A stretch of DNA of 64,000 nucleotides from Bacillus wiedmannii (GTDB lineage: Bacteria > Bacillota > Bacilli > Bacillales > Bacillaceae_G). Where the stretch lies: the NCBI RefSeq assembly GCF_001583695.1, contig NZ_LOBC01000023.1, forward strand, positions 1 through 64,000. Direction: 5' to 3'. Made by a program: the position numbers and the translations under genes. Below the pieces are notes generated by a model. The model saw only the letters and a program-made list of their open reading frames with translations. It was not told the origin of the DNA and made no database searches. This document shows, one piece after another, positions 26,899 through 34,346 of this stretch (its first letter is position 1; each line of letters starts with the position of its first letter).

Positions 26899-27310
26899 AG
26901 TCCAAAACCAGCAGATCAAGGGTATTACTACCATGTCGCAATTCAAGAACAAGTGCAACTTACGTATGAACAATATTTAATCGAAAAAAATTGAGAGAAA
27001 GCTATTCGTACTAGCTCCCCTGATGATGATACGGATTATGAAGAAATCAATTGGTATAACGATACGAAAACATCTTTTGCAAACAAAGAATTGGACGATG
27101 GAGTGAAAGAAGTTCGTAACACATTCAAATGGTACGGGAATGTTATGCTGCAGTAAAAAGAACGGAACTTATTATGTCTACTATTTCGGCAGAACACTTT
27201 GGTTGAAAGGAAAGGTATTGAAGCGAGCGAATATTTTTATTACACATTCCGCAATTATTGAAATGGAACAAGAGAAGTTTATGAAGGATTTAACTCATAT
27301 TGGTAGATGA
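26899..27310 (+). pseudogene. Remnant of an unidentified gene with stops and a frameshift
   Basis: A good-quality reading frame (begins SPKPADQGYYYHVAIQEQVQ) is interrupted by TGA near 26992 and by TAA near 27156. The coding sense then continues in another frame (KNGTYYVYYFGRTLWLKGK) to TGA about 27310. Codon use is normal for the region. No start codon or ribosome site is seen. The parent family is not recognised. Confidence 0.55.
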
Positions 27311-27331
27311 AAAAATAAGGGCGTGTGAAGA

Positions 27332-27798
27332 TTGAGATATCTTATTTACAAATTTGAATTAACAACCATTTTCGAACATTGGTCGAACGAGAAAATTATT
27401 GTTGCTGAAACGGAAAGTAAAACAAGTTATCTGTATTGGCAGCAGTTCAGAATAAAATTTATAACAATGTCGATGGCGGAATTTATGAAGTTTGTAAAGT
27501 GCGAGAATGAAGGTGTTTTTGACATCAAGCGCATGTACAGTGCAGAGCAGGCTTTTAAGAAAATGCAAAATTATTGCAACCTCCATTTCGCTTACATGGG
27601 TATGCGAGTAATACGATCGCTGGGAACTGGAAAACTCATTTGTTCGTTTTGTTCGAGGGAGAAATTGAAAAGCACAACTGTCATCATTTTTGGGAAATTG
27701 CTTATTACAATGATGAGGGCAATGTGGTCCGAAGCTACCAGAAGGGGGATATGCGGTATAAGAAAAAAGGACTAGCAGTCGTATCTGCTGTCCTTTAA
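27332..27798 (+). pseudogene. Frameshifted hypothetical gene
   Basis: The first frame (MRYLIYKFELTTIFEHWSNE, from TTG 27332) gives sensible sequence to about 27575. After that the sense moves to another frame (GYASNTIAGNWKTHLFVLFE onward) that ends at 27798. The two overlapping ORFs are best explained as one gene with a frameshift near 27577-27600. Family unknown. Together with 26899-27310 it marks a decaying cluster. Confidence 0.55.
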
Positions 27799-28249
27799 TA
27801 GGAGAAAAATTATTCTGGATTAGAACTACGAATAACCAGAAAACGCGCTTTAAATCAGTGTTGTCAAAGATGTAATAATCTATGCAACAAAAAGCTTAGT
27901 CGGAATTCAAAACACCAAAATGGCTTGCATTGGTAACAGGCTCAAAACTAGTATATGTAAAATGAAAAATCTCATACAAAAAGCAGACAACAATTTTGGT
28001 TGTCTGCCAGTGAGTAGAATGAGTTAGCAAATTGTGATAAATTGCATTCCCATTACGAGAAGAGTGAAGCTGCTACTTCAAAAAGCTTATTAGTATTATT
28101 TTCAATATTAAAAAACATATAGGAAAAGCAAATAAGTTAAGAACCTACCTGCTTCTACTGTAACAAAAGAAAGAAGTATTAACCGTGGATACGGCGGCTT
28201 GAAACTAGTATGTATTATTATTTGAAAAATATTCAAGGGGTGAAGAAAC
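27799..28249. other. Gene-poor stretch in decayed region
   Basis: There is no ORF with a ribosome site. It contains a hairpin at 27980-28004 (GCAGACAAC/GTTGTCTGC) that is followed by TTTTTG only on the minus strand, where no gene now remains. This is consistent with loss of a minus-strand gene. Confidence 0.4.
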
Positions 28250-28324
28250 ATGGAATGTTTGATAAATGGTTTCTATGAAATTAATCAGCTAATTAATAAA
28301 ACAAAAGAGAAAAACAATGAGTAA
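28250..28324 (+). CDS. 24-codon ORF overlapping a phage gene
   Basis: MECLINGFYEINQLINKTKE... with AAGGGGTG 7 nt before ATG. Its stop overlaps the start of the DUF1064 gene by 8 nt, so the two are translationally coupled, a layout common in phage replication modules. Confidence 0.5.
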   Translation: MECLINGFYEINQLINKTKEKNNE

Positions 28325-28646
28325 ATATAACAATAAAAAGGTTGAGCTAGATGGTTGTATCTTTGATTCAGAAGCCGAGTCTAAATATTATGAGTTGTTA
28401 AAAGAAAAGCAAGGTGCAGGTGAAATACAGGCAATCGAATTGCCACCATGGTTTGTTCTGCAAACAGGTTTTAAAAAGAATGGAAAACGATTTGATGCAA
28501 TTACATATAAAGCAGACTTAATGATCTATTTGCCAAACGGTGATGTGGAAGTCATTGATGTGAAAGGTGTATTAAATGACACTTTTAGTATTAAAAAGAA
28601 AATGTTCGAATATTATTTCCCACATTTGTCGCTTGTTGCATCTTGA
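28317..28646 (+). CDS. Phage-type DUF1064 nuclease-like protein
   Basis: 109 residues (MSKYNNKKVELDGCIFDSEA start). The pattern FDSEAESKYYELL ... YKADLMIYLPNGDVEVIDVKG places the acidic and lysine residues (E, D, D-x-K) of a PD-(D/E)XK-type fold, as in DUF1064 proteins of Bacillus phages. The C-terminus (MFEYYFPHLSLVAS) is about the family length. It stands alone without neighbouring phage genes, so it is a relic of a former prophage. Confidence 0.8.
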   Translation: MSKYNNKKVELDGCIFDSEAESKYYELLKEKQGAGEIQAIELPPWFVLQTGFKKNGKRFDAITYKADLMIYLPNGDVEVIDVKGVLNDTFSIKKKMFEYYFPHLSLVAS

Positions 28647-28769
28647 TTATATAACGTTAGCAGAACAAATAGTACAAATGACAGCAATCTGAACAAGTGT
28701 TTTACGTTGCATTTATATATATTAAGTTTTTTATAAATGCCTTAATTAATATATAGGAGGAGTTACGTT

Positions 28770-28904
28770 ATGCTCTGGCTAGGAAACATTATAGGATCCG
28801 TATTAGTTTCGTTTGTTACTTGTGGTATACTCTATTTTGGTTTTAAAGCAGAAGAAAATAAAATAGCGGCTATGCAAAAAAATAATGATGGAAATAAAGT
28901 TTAA
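28770..28904 (+). CDS. Small single-pass membrane protein
   Basis: 44 residues (MLWLGNIIGSVLVSFVTCGI start) with a perfect AGGAGG 10 nt upstream. One transmembrane helix (residues 4-25) then a charged tail. Phage-like or bacterial origin is unclear. Confidence 0.6.
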   Translation: MLWLGNIIGSVLVSFVTCGILYFGFKAEENKIAAMQKNNDGNKV

Positions 28905-28984
28905 TACAATTTGAATTTTGTTAAGAAACATACAATTTGTCTATAATGTATATTAATTTTCAGATTTCGGATTTGCTTAGTAAA

Positions 28985-29022
28985 TAAAAAGTCTCTTCAA
29001 TCGGATTTAAAGAGATTTTTCT
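28985..29022. terminator. Terminator for the small membrane gene, facing the exosporium gene
   Basis: AAAAAGTCTCTT pairs with AAAGAGATTTTT. Confidence 0.6.
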
Positions 29023-29082
29023 TTCACATATCATAGCAATTTAGCTCTTGTTAAATTAGGATTTAAGTTCATTCTAAGATGT

Positions 29083-30183
29083 TTAGGGCGTACCGATAGT
29101 TACTGCCAGCAATGCAGCAATTCTATCTAAAGCTTCCTGTACTGTAGTAGGAGGAAGAGGAGCCCAGTTTGCTGGATTATTAGGTGTGTAAGCTAAATCG
29201 AAAGCATCATCAACTCTAATTAAAGATGTATTTGTTCCTATAAGATTTATTCGGGAACGAATAGGTAATGAATCAACTGTCGCTCTGACTCTTGTAATAA
29301 CGTTATTAGCGCCGTTGACAAATAAATTTCCTGAATTAGGGCTGGGATTGAAGATGTTTTCTGTAATAGCAAAGCTGGTTAAATTTAAGGGGTCAATTGG
29401 AATATGACCAGGTAGCACATTAATAATGACATTACCATTTATTCCTCCACCAACTAAGTTGACTTGGGTATCTGTAGTTGCTTGCGAATTAATAGTGATA
29501 TTGCCACTAGAAACGAACGAAGCAAACATTGCCATGTTAATTCCATTTTGAGTATAACCAGCGGATAACATTGAATCACGGATATTCACTTGATTCACAG
29601 AAGTCGATAAAGCTGTGAATATAGGAGCAGGGGTTATATTAACGGTAACAAAGAATAATTTACCTGAAACACTTTGTGCCGTTTGAAAGTTAAAATCAAG
29701 AGGCGCACTTAGTAATGTCAGATTAACAAACCCAGATCTAGGATCCTGGGAAAAGTTCAAATCAAACCAAGACGGATCATTTATATCGAAAGGAATTTGT
29801 AATTTAGTCAATAAAGTACTAGTTCCTACTAATTGAACGTTAGCTTTTAAATGAATTAATGGTTCAATATAGTTACCAGGTCCAATAGAGATAGCATAAC
29901 GTTTAGTTATATTTAAAGGATCCGGAAATGGTGCTATAGCATCTGTTATTGATGCCATTGCTGCAGTCACTGTTAGAAATGGTGCGCATTCAGAACCATC
30001 AGCAGTAGCGTCATTACCAGCTTTGTTTACATAAACAATTTGAGTGAAAGGTGGTAGGGGTTCTATACATCCAGGTCCAGTAGGCCCAGTAGGTCCAGTA
30101 GGCAGTGTGAATGGTGGAATAGCTGGTAAAGTAGGTCCGAGTAAATCAGGATTTATTAAAGCGGAAGATAATAACTCGTCCAT
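29083..30183 (-). CDS. Exosporium-leader protein with beta-helix-like domain
   Basis: 366 residues with ribosome site AGAGGTG. The N-terminus NPDLLGPTLPAIPPFTLPTG is the exosporium targeting leader found in BclA-family proteins. Only three collagen triplets (GPTGPTGPG) follow, so the stalk is nearly absent. Residues about 50-340 are repetitive short beta strands (AISIGPGNYIEPLIHLKANV, NQVNIRDSMLSAGY, NGNVIINVLPGH) like a right-handed parallel beta-helix of pectin-lyase type. Likely displayed on the exosporium surface; the beta-helix could bind or cleave a glycan. Confidence 0.82.
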   Translation of the reverse strand: MDELLSSALINPDLLGPTLPAIPPFTLPTGPTGPTGPGCIEPLPPFTQIVYVNKAGNDATADGSECAPFLTVTAAMASITDAIAPFPDPLNITKRYAISIGPGNYIEPLIHLKANVQLVGTSTLLTKLQIPFDINDPSWFDLNFSQDPRSGFVNLTLLSAPLDFNFQTAQSVSGKLFFVTVNITPAPIFTALSTSVNQVNIRDSMLSAGYTQNGINMAMFASFVSSGNITINSQATTDTQVNLVGGGINGNVIINVLPGHIPIDPLNLTSFAITENIFNPSPNSGNLFVNGANNVITRVRATVDSLPIRSRINLIGTNTSLIRVDDAFDLAYTPNNPANWAPLPPTTVQEALDRIAALLAVTIGTP

Positions 30184-30298
30184 AATAATTTCACCTCTAA
30201 AAAATTAGTATTTCTAATAATAAATGCGGAAATAGAGAAAAGTGAAATGGACAAGTGAAAAATTAGACAACGGAATTTTCGCAAAAGTATTATTTAAC

Positions 30299-30332
30299 TG
30301 AAAAGAGCACCGACAGAGAGTGTGGTGCTCTT
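30299..30332 (-). terminator. Minus-strand terminator-like hairpin
   Basis: AAGAGCACC/GGTGCTCTT with a 12-nt loop. On the minus strand it is followed by TTTT. Could serve as a second terminator for the Ena-like gene. Confidence 0.5.
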
Positions 30333-30484
30333 GGACCAAGGACTATATTTTGTATTTTTTAAAGTCCATATAAGTATATGAATTTTACAAATAAATAGTG
30401 AATTTATTTTCACTAAAATTCTTATTTAAATACAGAAGCCCTAGGATTAGGGGTTCAAACCTTGGTATATTTCACGCGACATTA

Positions 30485-30522
30485 AAAAAAGAAAAGAACC
30501 CTCTATAATAAAGAGTTCTTCA
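30485..30522 (-). terminator. Terminator of the Ena-like gene
   Basis: AAGAACTCTTT/AGAGGGTTCTT on the minus strand, followed by TTCTTTTTTT. Confidence 0.7.
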
Positions 30523-30536
30523 AGTGATTTAATCTA

Positions 30537-31001
30537 TTAATTGCACTCATGGTAATATTCATCACATGAATCGTTATTATCGTTACAGCAGATACAAAAT
30601 GTTTTTTGAACAAATAAACTAACTATACTAGTAGGACCTTCCTGTCTTGTAAGAGTAAGACTTTGAAAATCTTCAACTTGAAATATTTTTGTTTGAACGG
30701 GTTGTAATGTAGTAGTAATTGGTATACTAGATTTTCTTGTTAGAATAGTTACTTGAACGGGTGCACTCATACCAACAACAAATAACTGGATTAATGTTTT
30801 ATTGTGATTGTTTGTAAAATCCTCAAATACAGTTTGTGGAGTGGTAGTTTCAAGGAAAACAGATACAGGTATATTTCCATTTGCATTTTCTTCAGAACCT
30901 GCAATTGTATGCGTCTCAATAAAACAGTTGTTTTTTTGATTGCCCGAATGTGACTGTTTTTTATAATACTTTTTACCGTCTTTATAAAAGTAATTAGCCA
31001 T
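30537..31001 (-). CDS. Ena/DUF3992-like Cys-rich spore protein (candidate endospore appendage subunit)
   Basis: 154 residues with ribosome site AAGGGAG. It has a basic start (MANYFYKDGKKYYKKQ), then a beta-sandwich-like core of about 100 residues (VQVTILTRKSSIPITTTLQP, FQVEDFQSLTLTR), a closing strand VSLFVQKTFCICC and a Cys/Asp/Asn tail. The order of strands (VTIL..PI..T-rich..F-Q-x-L-x-L..FCI) matches what I recall of DUF3992 subunits of S-type endospore appendages, which are cross-linked by cysteines. Similarity is remote and by eye; it may instead be an exosporium crust protein. Confidence 0.5.
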   Translation of the reverse strand: MANYFYKDGKKYYKKQSHSGNQKNNCFIETHTIAGSEENANGNIPVSVFLETTTPQTVFEDFTNNHNKTLIQLFVVGMSAPVQVTILTRKSSIPITTTLQPVQTKIFQVEDFQSLTLTRQEGPTSIVSLFVQKTFCICCNDNNDSCDEYYHECN

Positions 31002-31325
31002 ATGAATGTAAAGCTCCCTTCTTTTAGATGTCTATATAGTTTATTTAATAAAGCGAAGTAGTGCTTGTACAACATTATAAAATCCGCTCTCGTAATTACT
31101 TAAAAATGTTATTTGAAAATTAAAGAGCGCCATCCAAGGTACTCTCGGCTAAACACTGATATTGAAAAAGAATACAACATAATATCGTATGTATGCTTCT
31201 GAGGGATGTGCGGATTTAATATAAAATAGTTATTGGAATGAAATGAAGAGTAACCAATGGTTTATTAATGAATATATAGTGAGTGGAGTCATGGTTGAGG
31301 GGCCAGATTATGATGATTCCTAATA

Positions 31326-31354
31326 TAAAAAGAGAGCTAGAAGGCCCTCTTTAA
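31326..31354 (-). terminator. Terminator of the collagen-like gene at 31405
   Basis: AAAGAGGGC/GCTCTCTTTTTA on the minus strand. Confidence 0.55.
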
Positions 31355-31404
31355 TAGTTGTTGTATTCTCCAGAAAAAAGGAAATTTTCAAGCGTATTAA
31401 TGTG

Positions 31405-32106
31405 TTAAAAATTTTGTGAACATGAAGTGCAAGGTCCACCAGTAGGTTGAAATACAACATTGTCAACAAAGGCTGTTGCGCCTTCACCACCTGTAGCAGT
31501 ATTTTGGAAAGAAATACAAGCTATAGTCACAGTAGCAGGTATACACACAACAAGAACATAATGTTGGAAAAGAGATTGTGGTTGATTCATAACTGGTACA
31601 ATATGTGGAATGTTTGATGGACCAAGAGTTGCAGGGGCTGGGGGACATGCTTGCCCAAGTTCTGGAAAAGATACAGAAGCTATAAGAAATGCACCATCCC
31701 TTACATCTGCAGCAAATGAAAATGTAAAACAACAACCTTCGTCAACATCAACTGTTTGATTAATACTTCCACCTGGACCAATTGATGCAGCTAAGAGACT
31801 AAATGACCCATCTGGCAGAAAACGACCACTATGAACGTTTGGAAAACCTACTTCTGAAACAGAACCGACTTGATTCCAACCTGGAACTGGATCTACTCCT
31901 ACAGGTGGTATGTCAAATCCAGGGTTGTTAAGAACATTATTACATGGACAACATCCTACAGCAGTTGGTCCAGTCGCTCCGGTCGGCCCAGTTGGTCCGG
32001 TCGGCCCAGTCGCTCCGGTCGGCCCAGTTGGTCCAACTTGAGGTGGGGGTACAGGGGGGAGAAAACAATCACATGGAATATGAAATTTCTTTTTAAATTC
32101 ACTCAT
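31405..32106 (-). CDS. Short-stalk collagen-like protein with NTTRR-F1-like jelly-roll domain
   Basis: 233 residues from ATG 32106 (AAGGATGGTG 6 nt upstream), chosen over ATG 32130, which lacks a ribosome site. Residues 1-25 are a basic, Cys/Pro-rich start (FHIPCDCFLPPVPPPQVG). Eight collagen triplets ([12 protein letters not shown]...) follow, and then a Cys-containing domain (NVLNNPGFDIPPVG, DPVPGWNQVGSV, SINQTVDVDEGCCFTFSFAA, FVDNVVFQ) with carbohydrate-binding-module-like layout. It is probably another spore-surface protein. Neighbours on both sides are spore-surface genes. Confidence 0.75.
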   Translation of the reverse strand: MSEFKKKFHIPCDCFLPPVPPPQVGPTGPTGATGPTGPTGPTGATGPTAVGCCPCNNVLNNPGFDIPPVGVDPVPGWNQVGSVSEVGFPNVHSGRFLPDGSFSLLAASIGPGGSINQTVDVDEGCCFTFSFAADVRDGAFLIASVSFPELGQACPPAPATLGPSNIPHIVPVMNQPQSLFQHYVLVVCIPATVTIACISFQNTATGGEGATAFVDNVVFQPTGGPCTSCSQNF

Positions 32107-32318
32107 TTTTACACCATCCTTATCATTCATTCACCCACTTACACACTACAACTTATGAATTGGTTAACACACAAGTATAAGAAAAAGGCCCTTGAAAATT
32201 AAAATAAATAAAAAATTAAGCCCTTATGTCACAAATATAAACCCATTCCATAATATATAAGGAACATGGGTTCACTCCAAAAAGCTTTTAATATATATAA
32301 GGGAGTCCGCTTCCTAAA

Positions 32319-32441
32319 TCAATACCGTTGAACCTGTTGCTTCTGTTGGTAAAGTGAATGACGAAAAATAGATAGGAGTGTTGAATCGATTAAACTTGAT
32401 TTAACTGCAGTTCCATGTAAAACAATATTTTCTTCATTCAT
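32319..32441 (-). CDS. 40-residue hypothetical protein
   Basis: MNEENIVLHGTAVKSSLIDS... with AGGAGATGAAGGT just before ATG. The C-terminus is rich in Gln/Lys/Arg (YQQKQQVQRY). Unknown function; conserved status cannot be judged. Confidence 0.5.
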   Translation of the reverse strand: MNEENIVLHGTAVKSSLIDSTLLSIFRHSLYQQKQQVQRY

Positions 32442-32553
32442 ACCTTCATCTCCTATGATTGCTCGTCATAGGAGGTGAAGGTAGCAAAAAGCAAATCATG
32501 AAGTTGGAAAGCAATTATATAAAAGGGCAAGGATTGTTAAGGGGAATTAAAGA

Positions 32554-32664
32554 ATGTATCGTAGTGAATGGAAAATACAAGAAGAATTATACGATTATAA
32601 TGGTTGGATAATATACGATGGTGAATGGGTTGAAGTGGACAAGCGTTTTTATTTTATAAATTAA
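32554..32664 (+). CDS. 36-residue aromatic, acidic hypothetical protein
   Basis: MYRSEWKIQEELYDYNGWII ... with AAGGGG about 10 nt upstream. Trp/Tyr-rich and acidic. No family recognised; could be a phage relic. Confidence 0.4.
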   Translation: MYRSEWKIQEELYDYNGWIIYDGEWVEVDKRFYFIN

Positions 32665-32697
32665 ACAAAAATTTCATTTAATAAGTATTCAAAAATC

Positions 32698-32728
32698 AAA
32701 AAAGAGCACTCAATAAAGTGCTCTCGTG
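32698..32728 (-). terminator. Minus-strand terminator of the PlcR-box membrane gene
   Basis: AGAGCAC/GTGCTCT with TTTTTT on the minus side. A second weaker hairpin lies at 32828-32855 (GAGCAG/CTGCTC). Confidence 0.6.
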
Positions 32729-32928
32729 ACGAGATTCATTTTGTAATGACTATTTCAAATTATAAAGAAAGGAACACAGAATATTATATGTGCGTGTAGT
32801 CAATTGAGTTCGTTTTTTACAAACAAAGAGCAGCTAGAAAAAGCTAACTGCTCAATACAAGGAGATACAGGGAAAACTACTTTAAATGAGATTTGGCATA
32901 CAGCCTACATACAGTATTGACCGAATAT

Positions 32929-33141
32929 TTATTTTAAATCCAATTTATTTAAAGTAAACATCCCAACAGATAAAATGGCTGCACCTGCTGCAGAACCTAA
33001 CCAGTCTCTCCAGCCTAATGAATTTAAAGGCGTATCTGTTAAATCCATAATTAAGAAGATAGCAAACATTAATACACCAAATGCTAAGCATCCCCAAAAT
33101 GTTTGCAGATATTTAATCATCTTCTTTCGGAACTTGCTCAT
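32929..33141 (-). CDS. Small two-helix membrane protein under a PlcR box
   Basis: 70 residues from ATG 33141 (GGGTGAT upstream). Basic start MSKFRKKMIKYLQTFWG. Transmembrane segments lie at about 16-34 (CLAFGVLMFAIFLIMD) and 48-64 (WLGSAAGAAILSVGMF). No family known to me. A perfect PlcR box lies 75 bp upstream, with a TATAAT-like AATAAT 27 nt after the box, so it should belong to the quorum-sensing virulence regulon. Confidence 0.7.
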   Translation of the reverse strand: MSKFRKKMIKYLQTFWGCLAFGVLMFAIFLIMDLTDTPLNSLGWRDWLGSAAGAAILSVGMFTLNKLDLK

Positions 33142-33215
33142 ATAAATCACCCATTATTAATGTTTTGTATTTTTATAAACAAATTATTGCATATATGAAA
33201 ATTAAAAGTACGAAA

Positions 33216-33231
33216 TATGCAATATTGCATA
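33216..33231 (-). promoter_or_regulatory. PlcR box
   Basis: TATGCAATATTGCATA, a perfect match to the consensus TATGNAN4TNCATA and fully palindromic. It faces the small membrane gene on minus. Confidence 0.85.
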
Positions 33232-33288
33232 TTTAACAAAATAATCCATTCATAAGTAAATAGATCGAACTGAAGAGAACCGTATCAT

Positions 33289-33500
33289 ATGAATCAATTG
33301 TCATTTTTTGAAGCCATCGATGAAAAAAAGGAGATACGTAGACTTGTGGTGAAGGAGCTGAAAAACTACAAAGCATTGTGCGTCCGGATGAAGAATCAAG
33401 AAGAACAGGATCAAGCGGGGGCATCGTTCTTTTTCCTAAAATAAAAGGTGACGATAAGAAACATGAGATATGTTTTAAATAAATTGAACAGACGTTAAAA
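33289..33500 (+). pseudogene. Truncated ArpU-family phage regulator remnant
   Basis: A frame from ATG 33289 (MNQLSFFEAIDEKKEIRRLV, then LKNYKALCVRM) runs 51 codons to TAA 33442. The sense continues in another frame (FFPKIKGDDKKHEI) and is lost near 33500. The N-terminal half resembles ArpU-type late transcription regulators of Gram-positive phages (about 140 residues when whole). With the DUF1064 gene it shows that a prophage once lay here. Confidence 0.6.
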
Positions 33501-33513
33501 AATAAAAATTTAT

Positions 33514-33550
33514 AAAGGAAATAGAAAGGAAATAGAAAGGAAATAGAAAG
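33514..33550 (+). repeat. 11-nt tandem repeat, 3.4 copies
   Basis: Unit AAAGGAAATAG, at 33514, 33525 and 33536 plus a partial copy. It lies between the phage relic and the tetR promoter. Confidence 0.8.
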
Positions 33551-33611
33551 TAAGATGTTGTATATGTACGATAATAGGAAACTTTTTACTAACTAAACAT
33601 ATAATTTAAAT

Positions 33612-33628
33612 AGACCGACAGTCGGTCT
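33612..33628. promoter_or_regulatory. TetR operator copy 1
   Basis: AGACCGACAGTCGGTCT, a perfect 17-bp palindrome with central A, 20 bp before the tetR start codon. Confidence 0.88.
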
Positions 33629-33647
33629 GGTGGGAAGGGGAACGTGA

Positions 33648-34286
33648 ATGCGAATAGTAAAGGAGTATGAGGAGCGTAGAAAGGAAATTTTAGAAACTGC
33701 TGAACGTTTATTTGTTACGAAAGGTTATACGAAAACAACAGTAAATGACATTTTAAAAGAGATAGGGATAGCAAAGGGGACATTTTATCACTATTTTAAG
33801 TCAAAAGAAGAAGTAATGGATGAGATCATTATGAGGATCATTAAAGATGATGTTGCTAAAGCGAAAGTAATTGTCTCTAATCCAAATATCCCGGTATTAG
33901 AAAAATTATTTCGAGTTTTAATGGAGCAATCGCCAAAATCAGGGGATGTTAAAGATAAAATGATTGAACAATTTCATCAACCAAATAATGCGGAAATGCA
34001 TCAAAAAAGTATAGTGCAATCCATTATTCATTTATCTCCTGTTTTAGCAGAGATTTTAGAACAAGGAATCGATGAAGGCATATTTTCTACACCATACCCA
34101 CAAGAAACGATTGAACTATTACTCTCTTCAGCACAAGTCATATTTGATGAAGGTTTATTCCAGTGGAAGCCGGAAGAAATGATGAGGAGAGCTAAAGCTT
34201 ATATTAAAATGATGGAAGCATCTGTTGAAGTGAAAGAAGGATCCTTTGATTATATGCTGGAGTTTTTAATTAAACAGAAATCATGA
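33648..34286 (+). CDS. TetR/AcrR-family transcriptional repressor
   Basis: 212 residues with ribosome site GAAGGGGA. The N-terminal helix-turn-helix (ILETAERLFVTKGYTKTTVN, ILKEIGIAKGTFYHYFKSKE) is canonical for TetR. The ligand domain (about 55-212) is divergent. Identical operators stand before this gene and before the MFS gene that follows, so it represses itself and the exporter locus. A terminator overlaps its last codons. Confidence 0.92.
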   Translation: MRIVKEYEERRKEILETAERLFVTKGYTKTTVNDILKEIGIAKGTFYHYFKSKEEVMDEIIMRIIKDDVAKAKVIVSNPNIPVLEKLFRVLMEQSPKSGDVKDKMIEQFHQPNNAEMHQKSIVQSIIHLSPVLAEILEQGIDEGIFSTPYPQETIELLLSSAQVIFDEGLFQWKPEEMMRRAKAYIKMMEASVEVKEGSFDYMLEFLIKQKS

Positions 34287-34300
34287 TTTCTGTTTAATTA
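34267..34300 (+). terminator. Palindromic terminator overlapping the tetR stop codon
   Basis: A perfect 34-bp palindrome centred on TCATGA followed by TTTTA, including the last coding triplets and TGA of tetR. Confidence 0.75.
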
Positions 34301-34325
34301 TTTTAGACCGACAGTCGGTCTAAAA
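34301..34325. promoter_or_regulatory. TetR operator copy 2
   Basis: The same 17-bp core AGACCGACAGTCGGTCT (34305-34321), here with four more matching bases on each side (TTTT/AAAA), giving a 25-bp perfect palindrome. It abuts the terminator and lies 22 bp before the MFS start. Confidence 0.88.
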
Positions 34326-34346
34326 TAAATGAAGGGTGTGATGAGG

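Larger units (their letters stand above)
30184..30536. other. Intergenic region between two spore-surface genes
   Basis: It holds two minus-strand hairpins and the promoter of the leader-peptide gene, and no ORF. Confidence 0.5.

Noticed and set aside
27975-28005. Perfect hairpin as possible CRISPR or sRNA
   Set aside because: A single copy with a minus-strand T-run; best seen as a leftover terminator.
30430-30475. tRNA-like T-arm (GGGGTTCAAACC)
   Set aside because: Only the loop resembles a tRNA; the arm pairs poorly, and no acceptor, D or anticodon arm could be built, so it is not called a tRNA or attachment site.
31870-32202. Plus-strand 110-codon ORF opposite the collagen-like gene at 31405
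   Set aside because: Repetitive Ser/Trp/Arg product mirrors the collagen triplets on the minus strand; no ribosome site.
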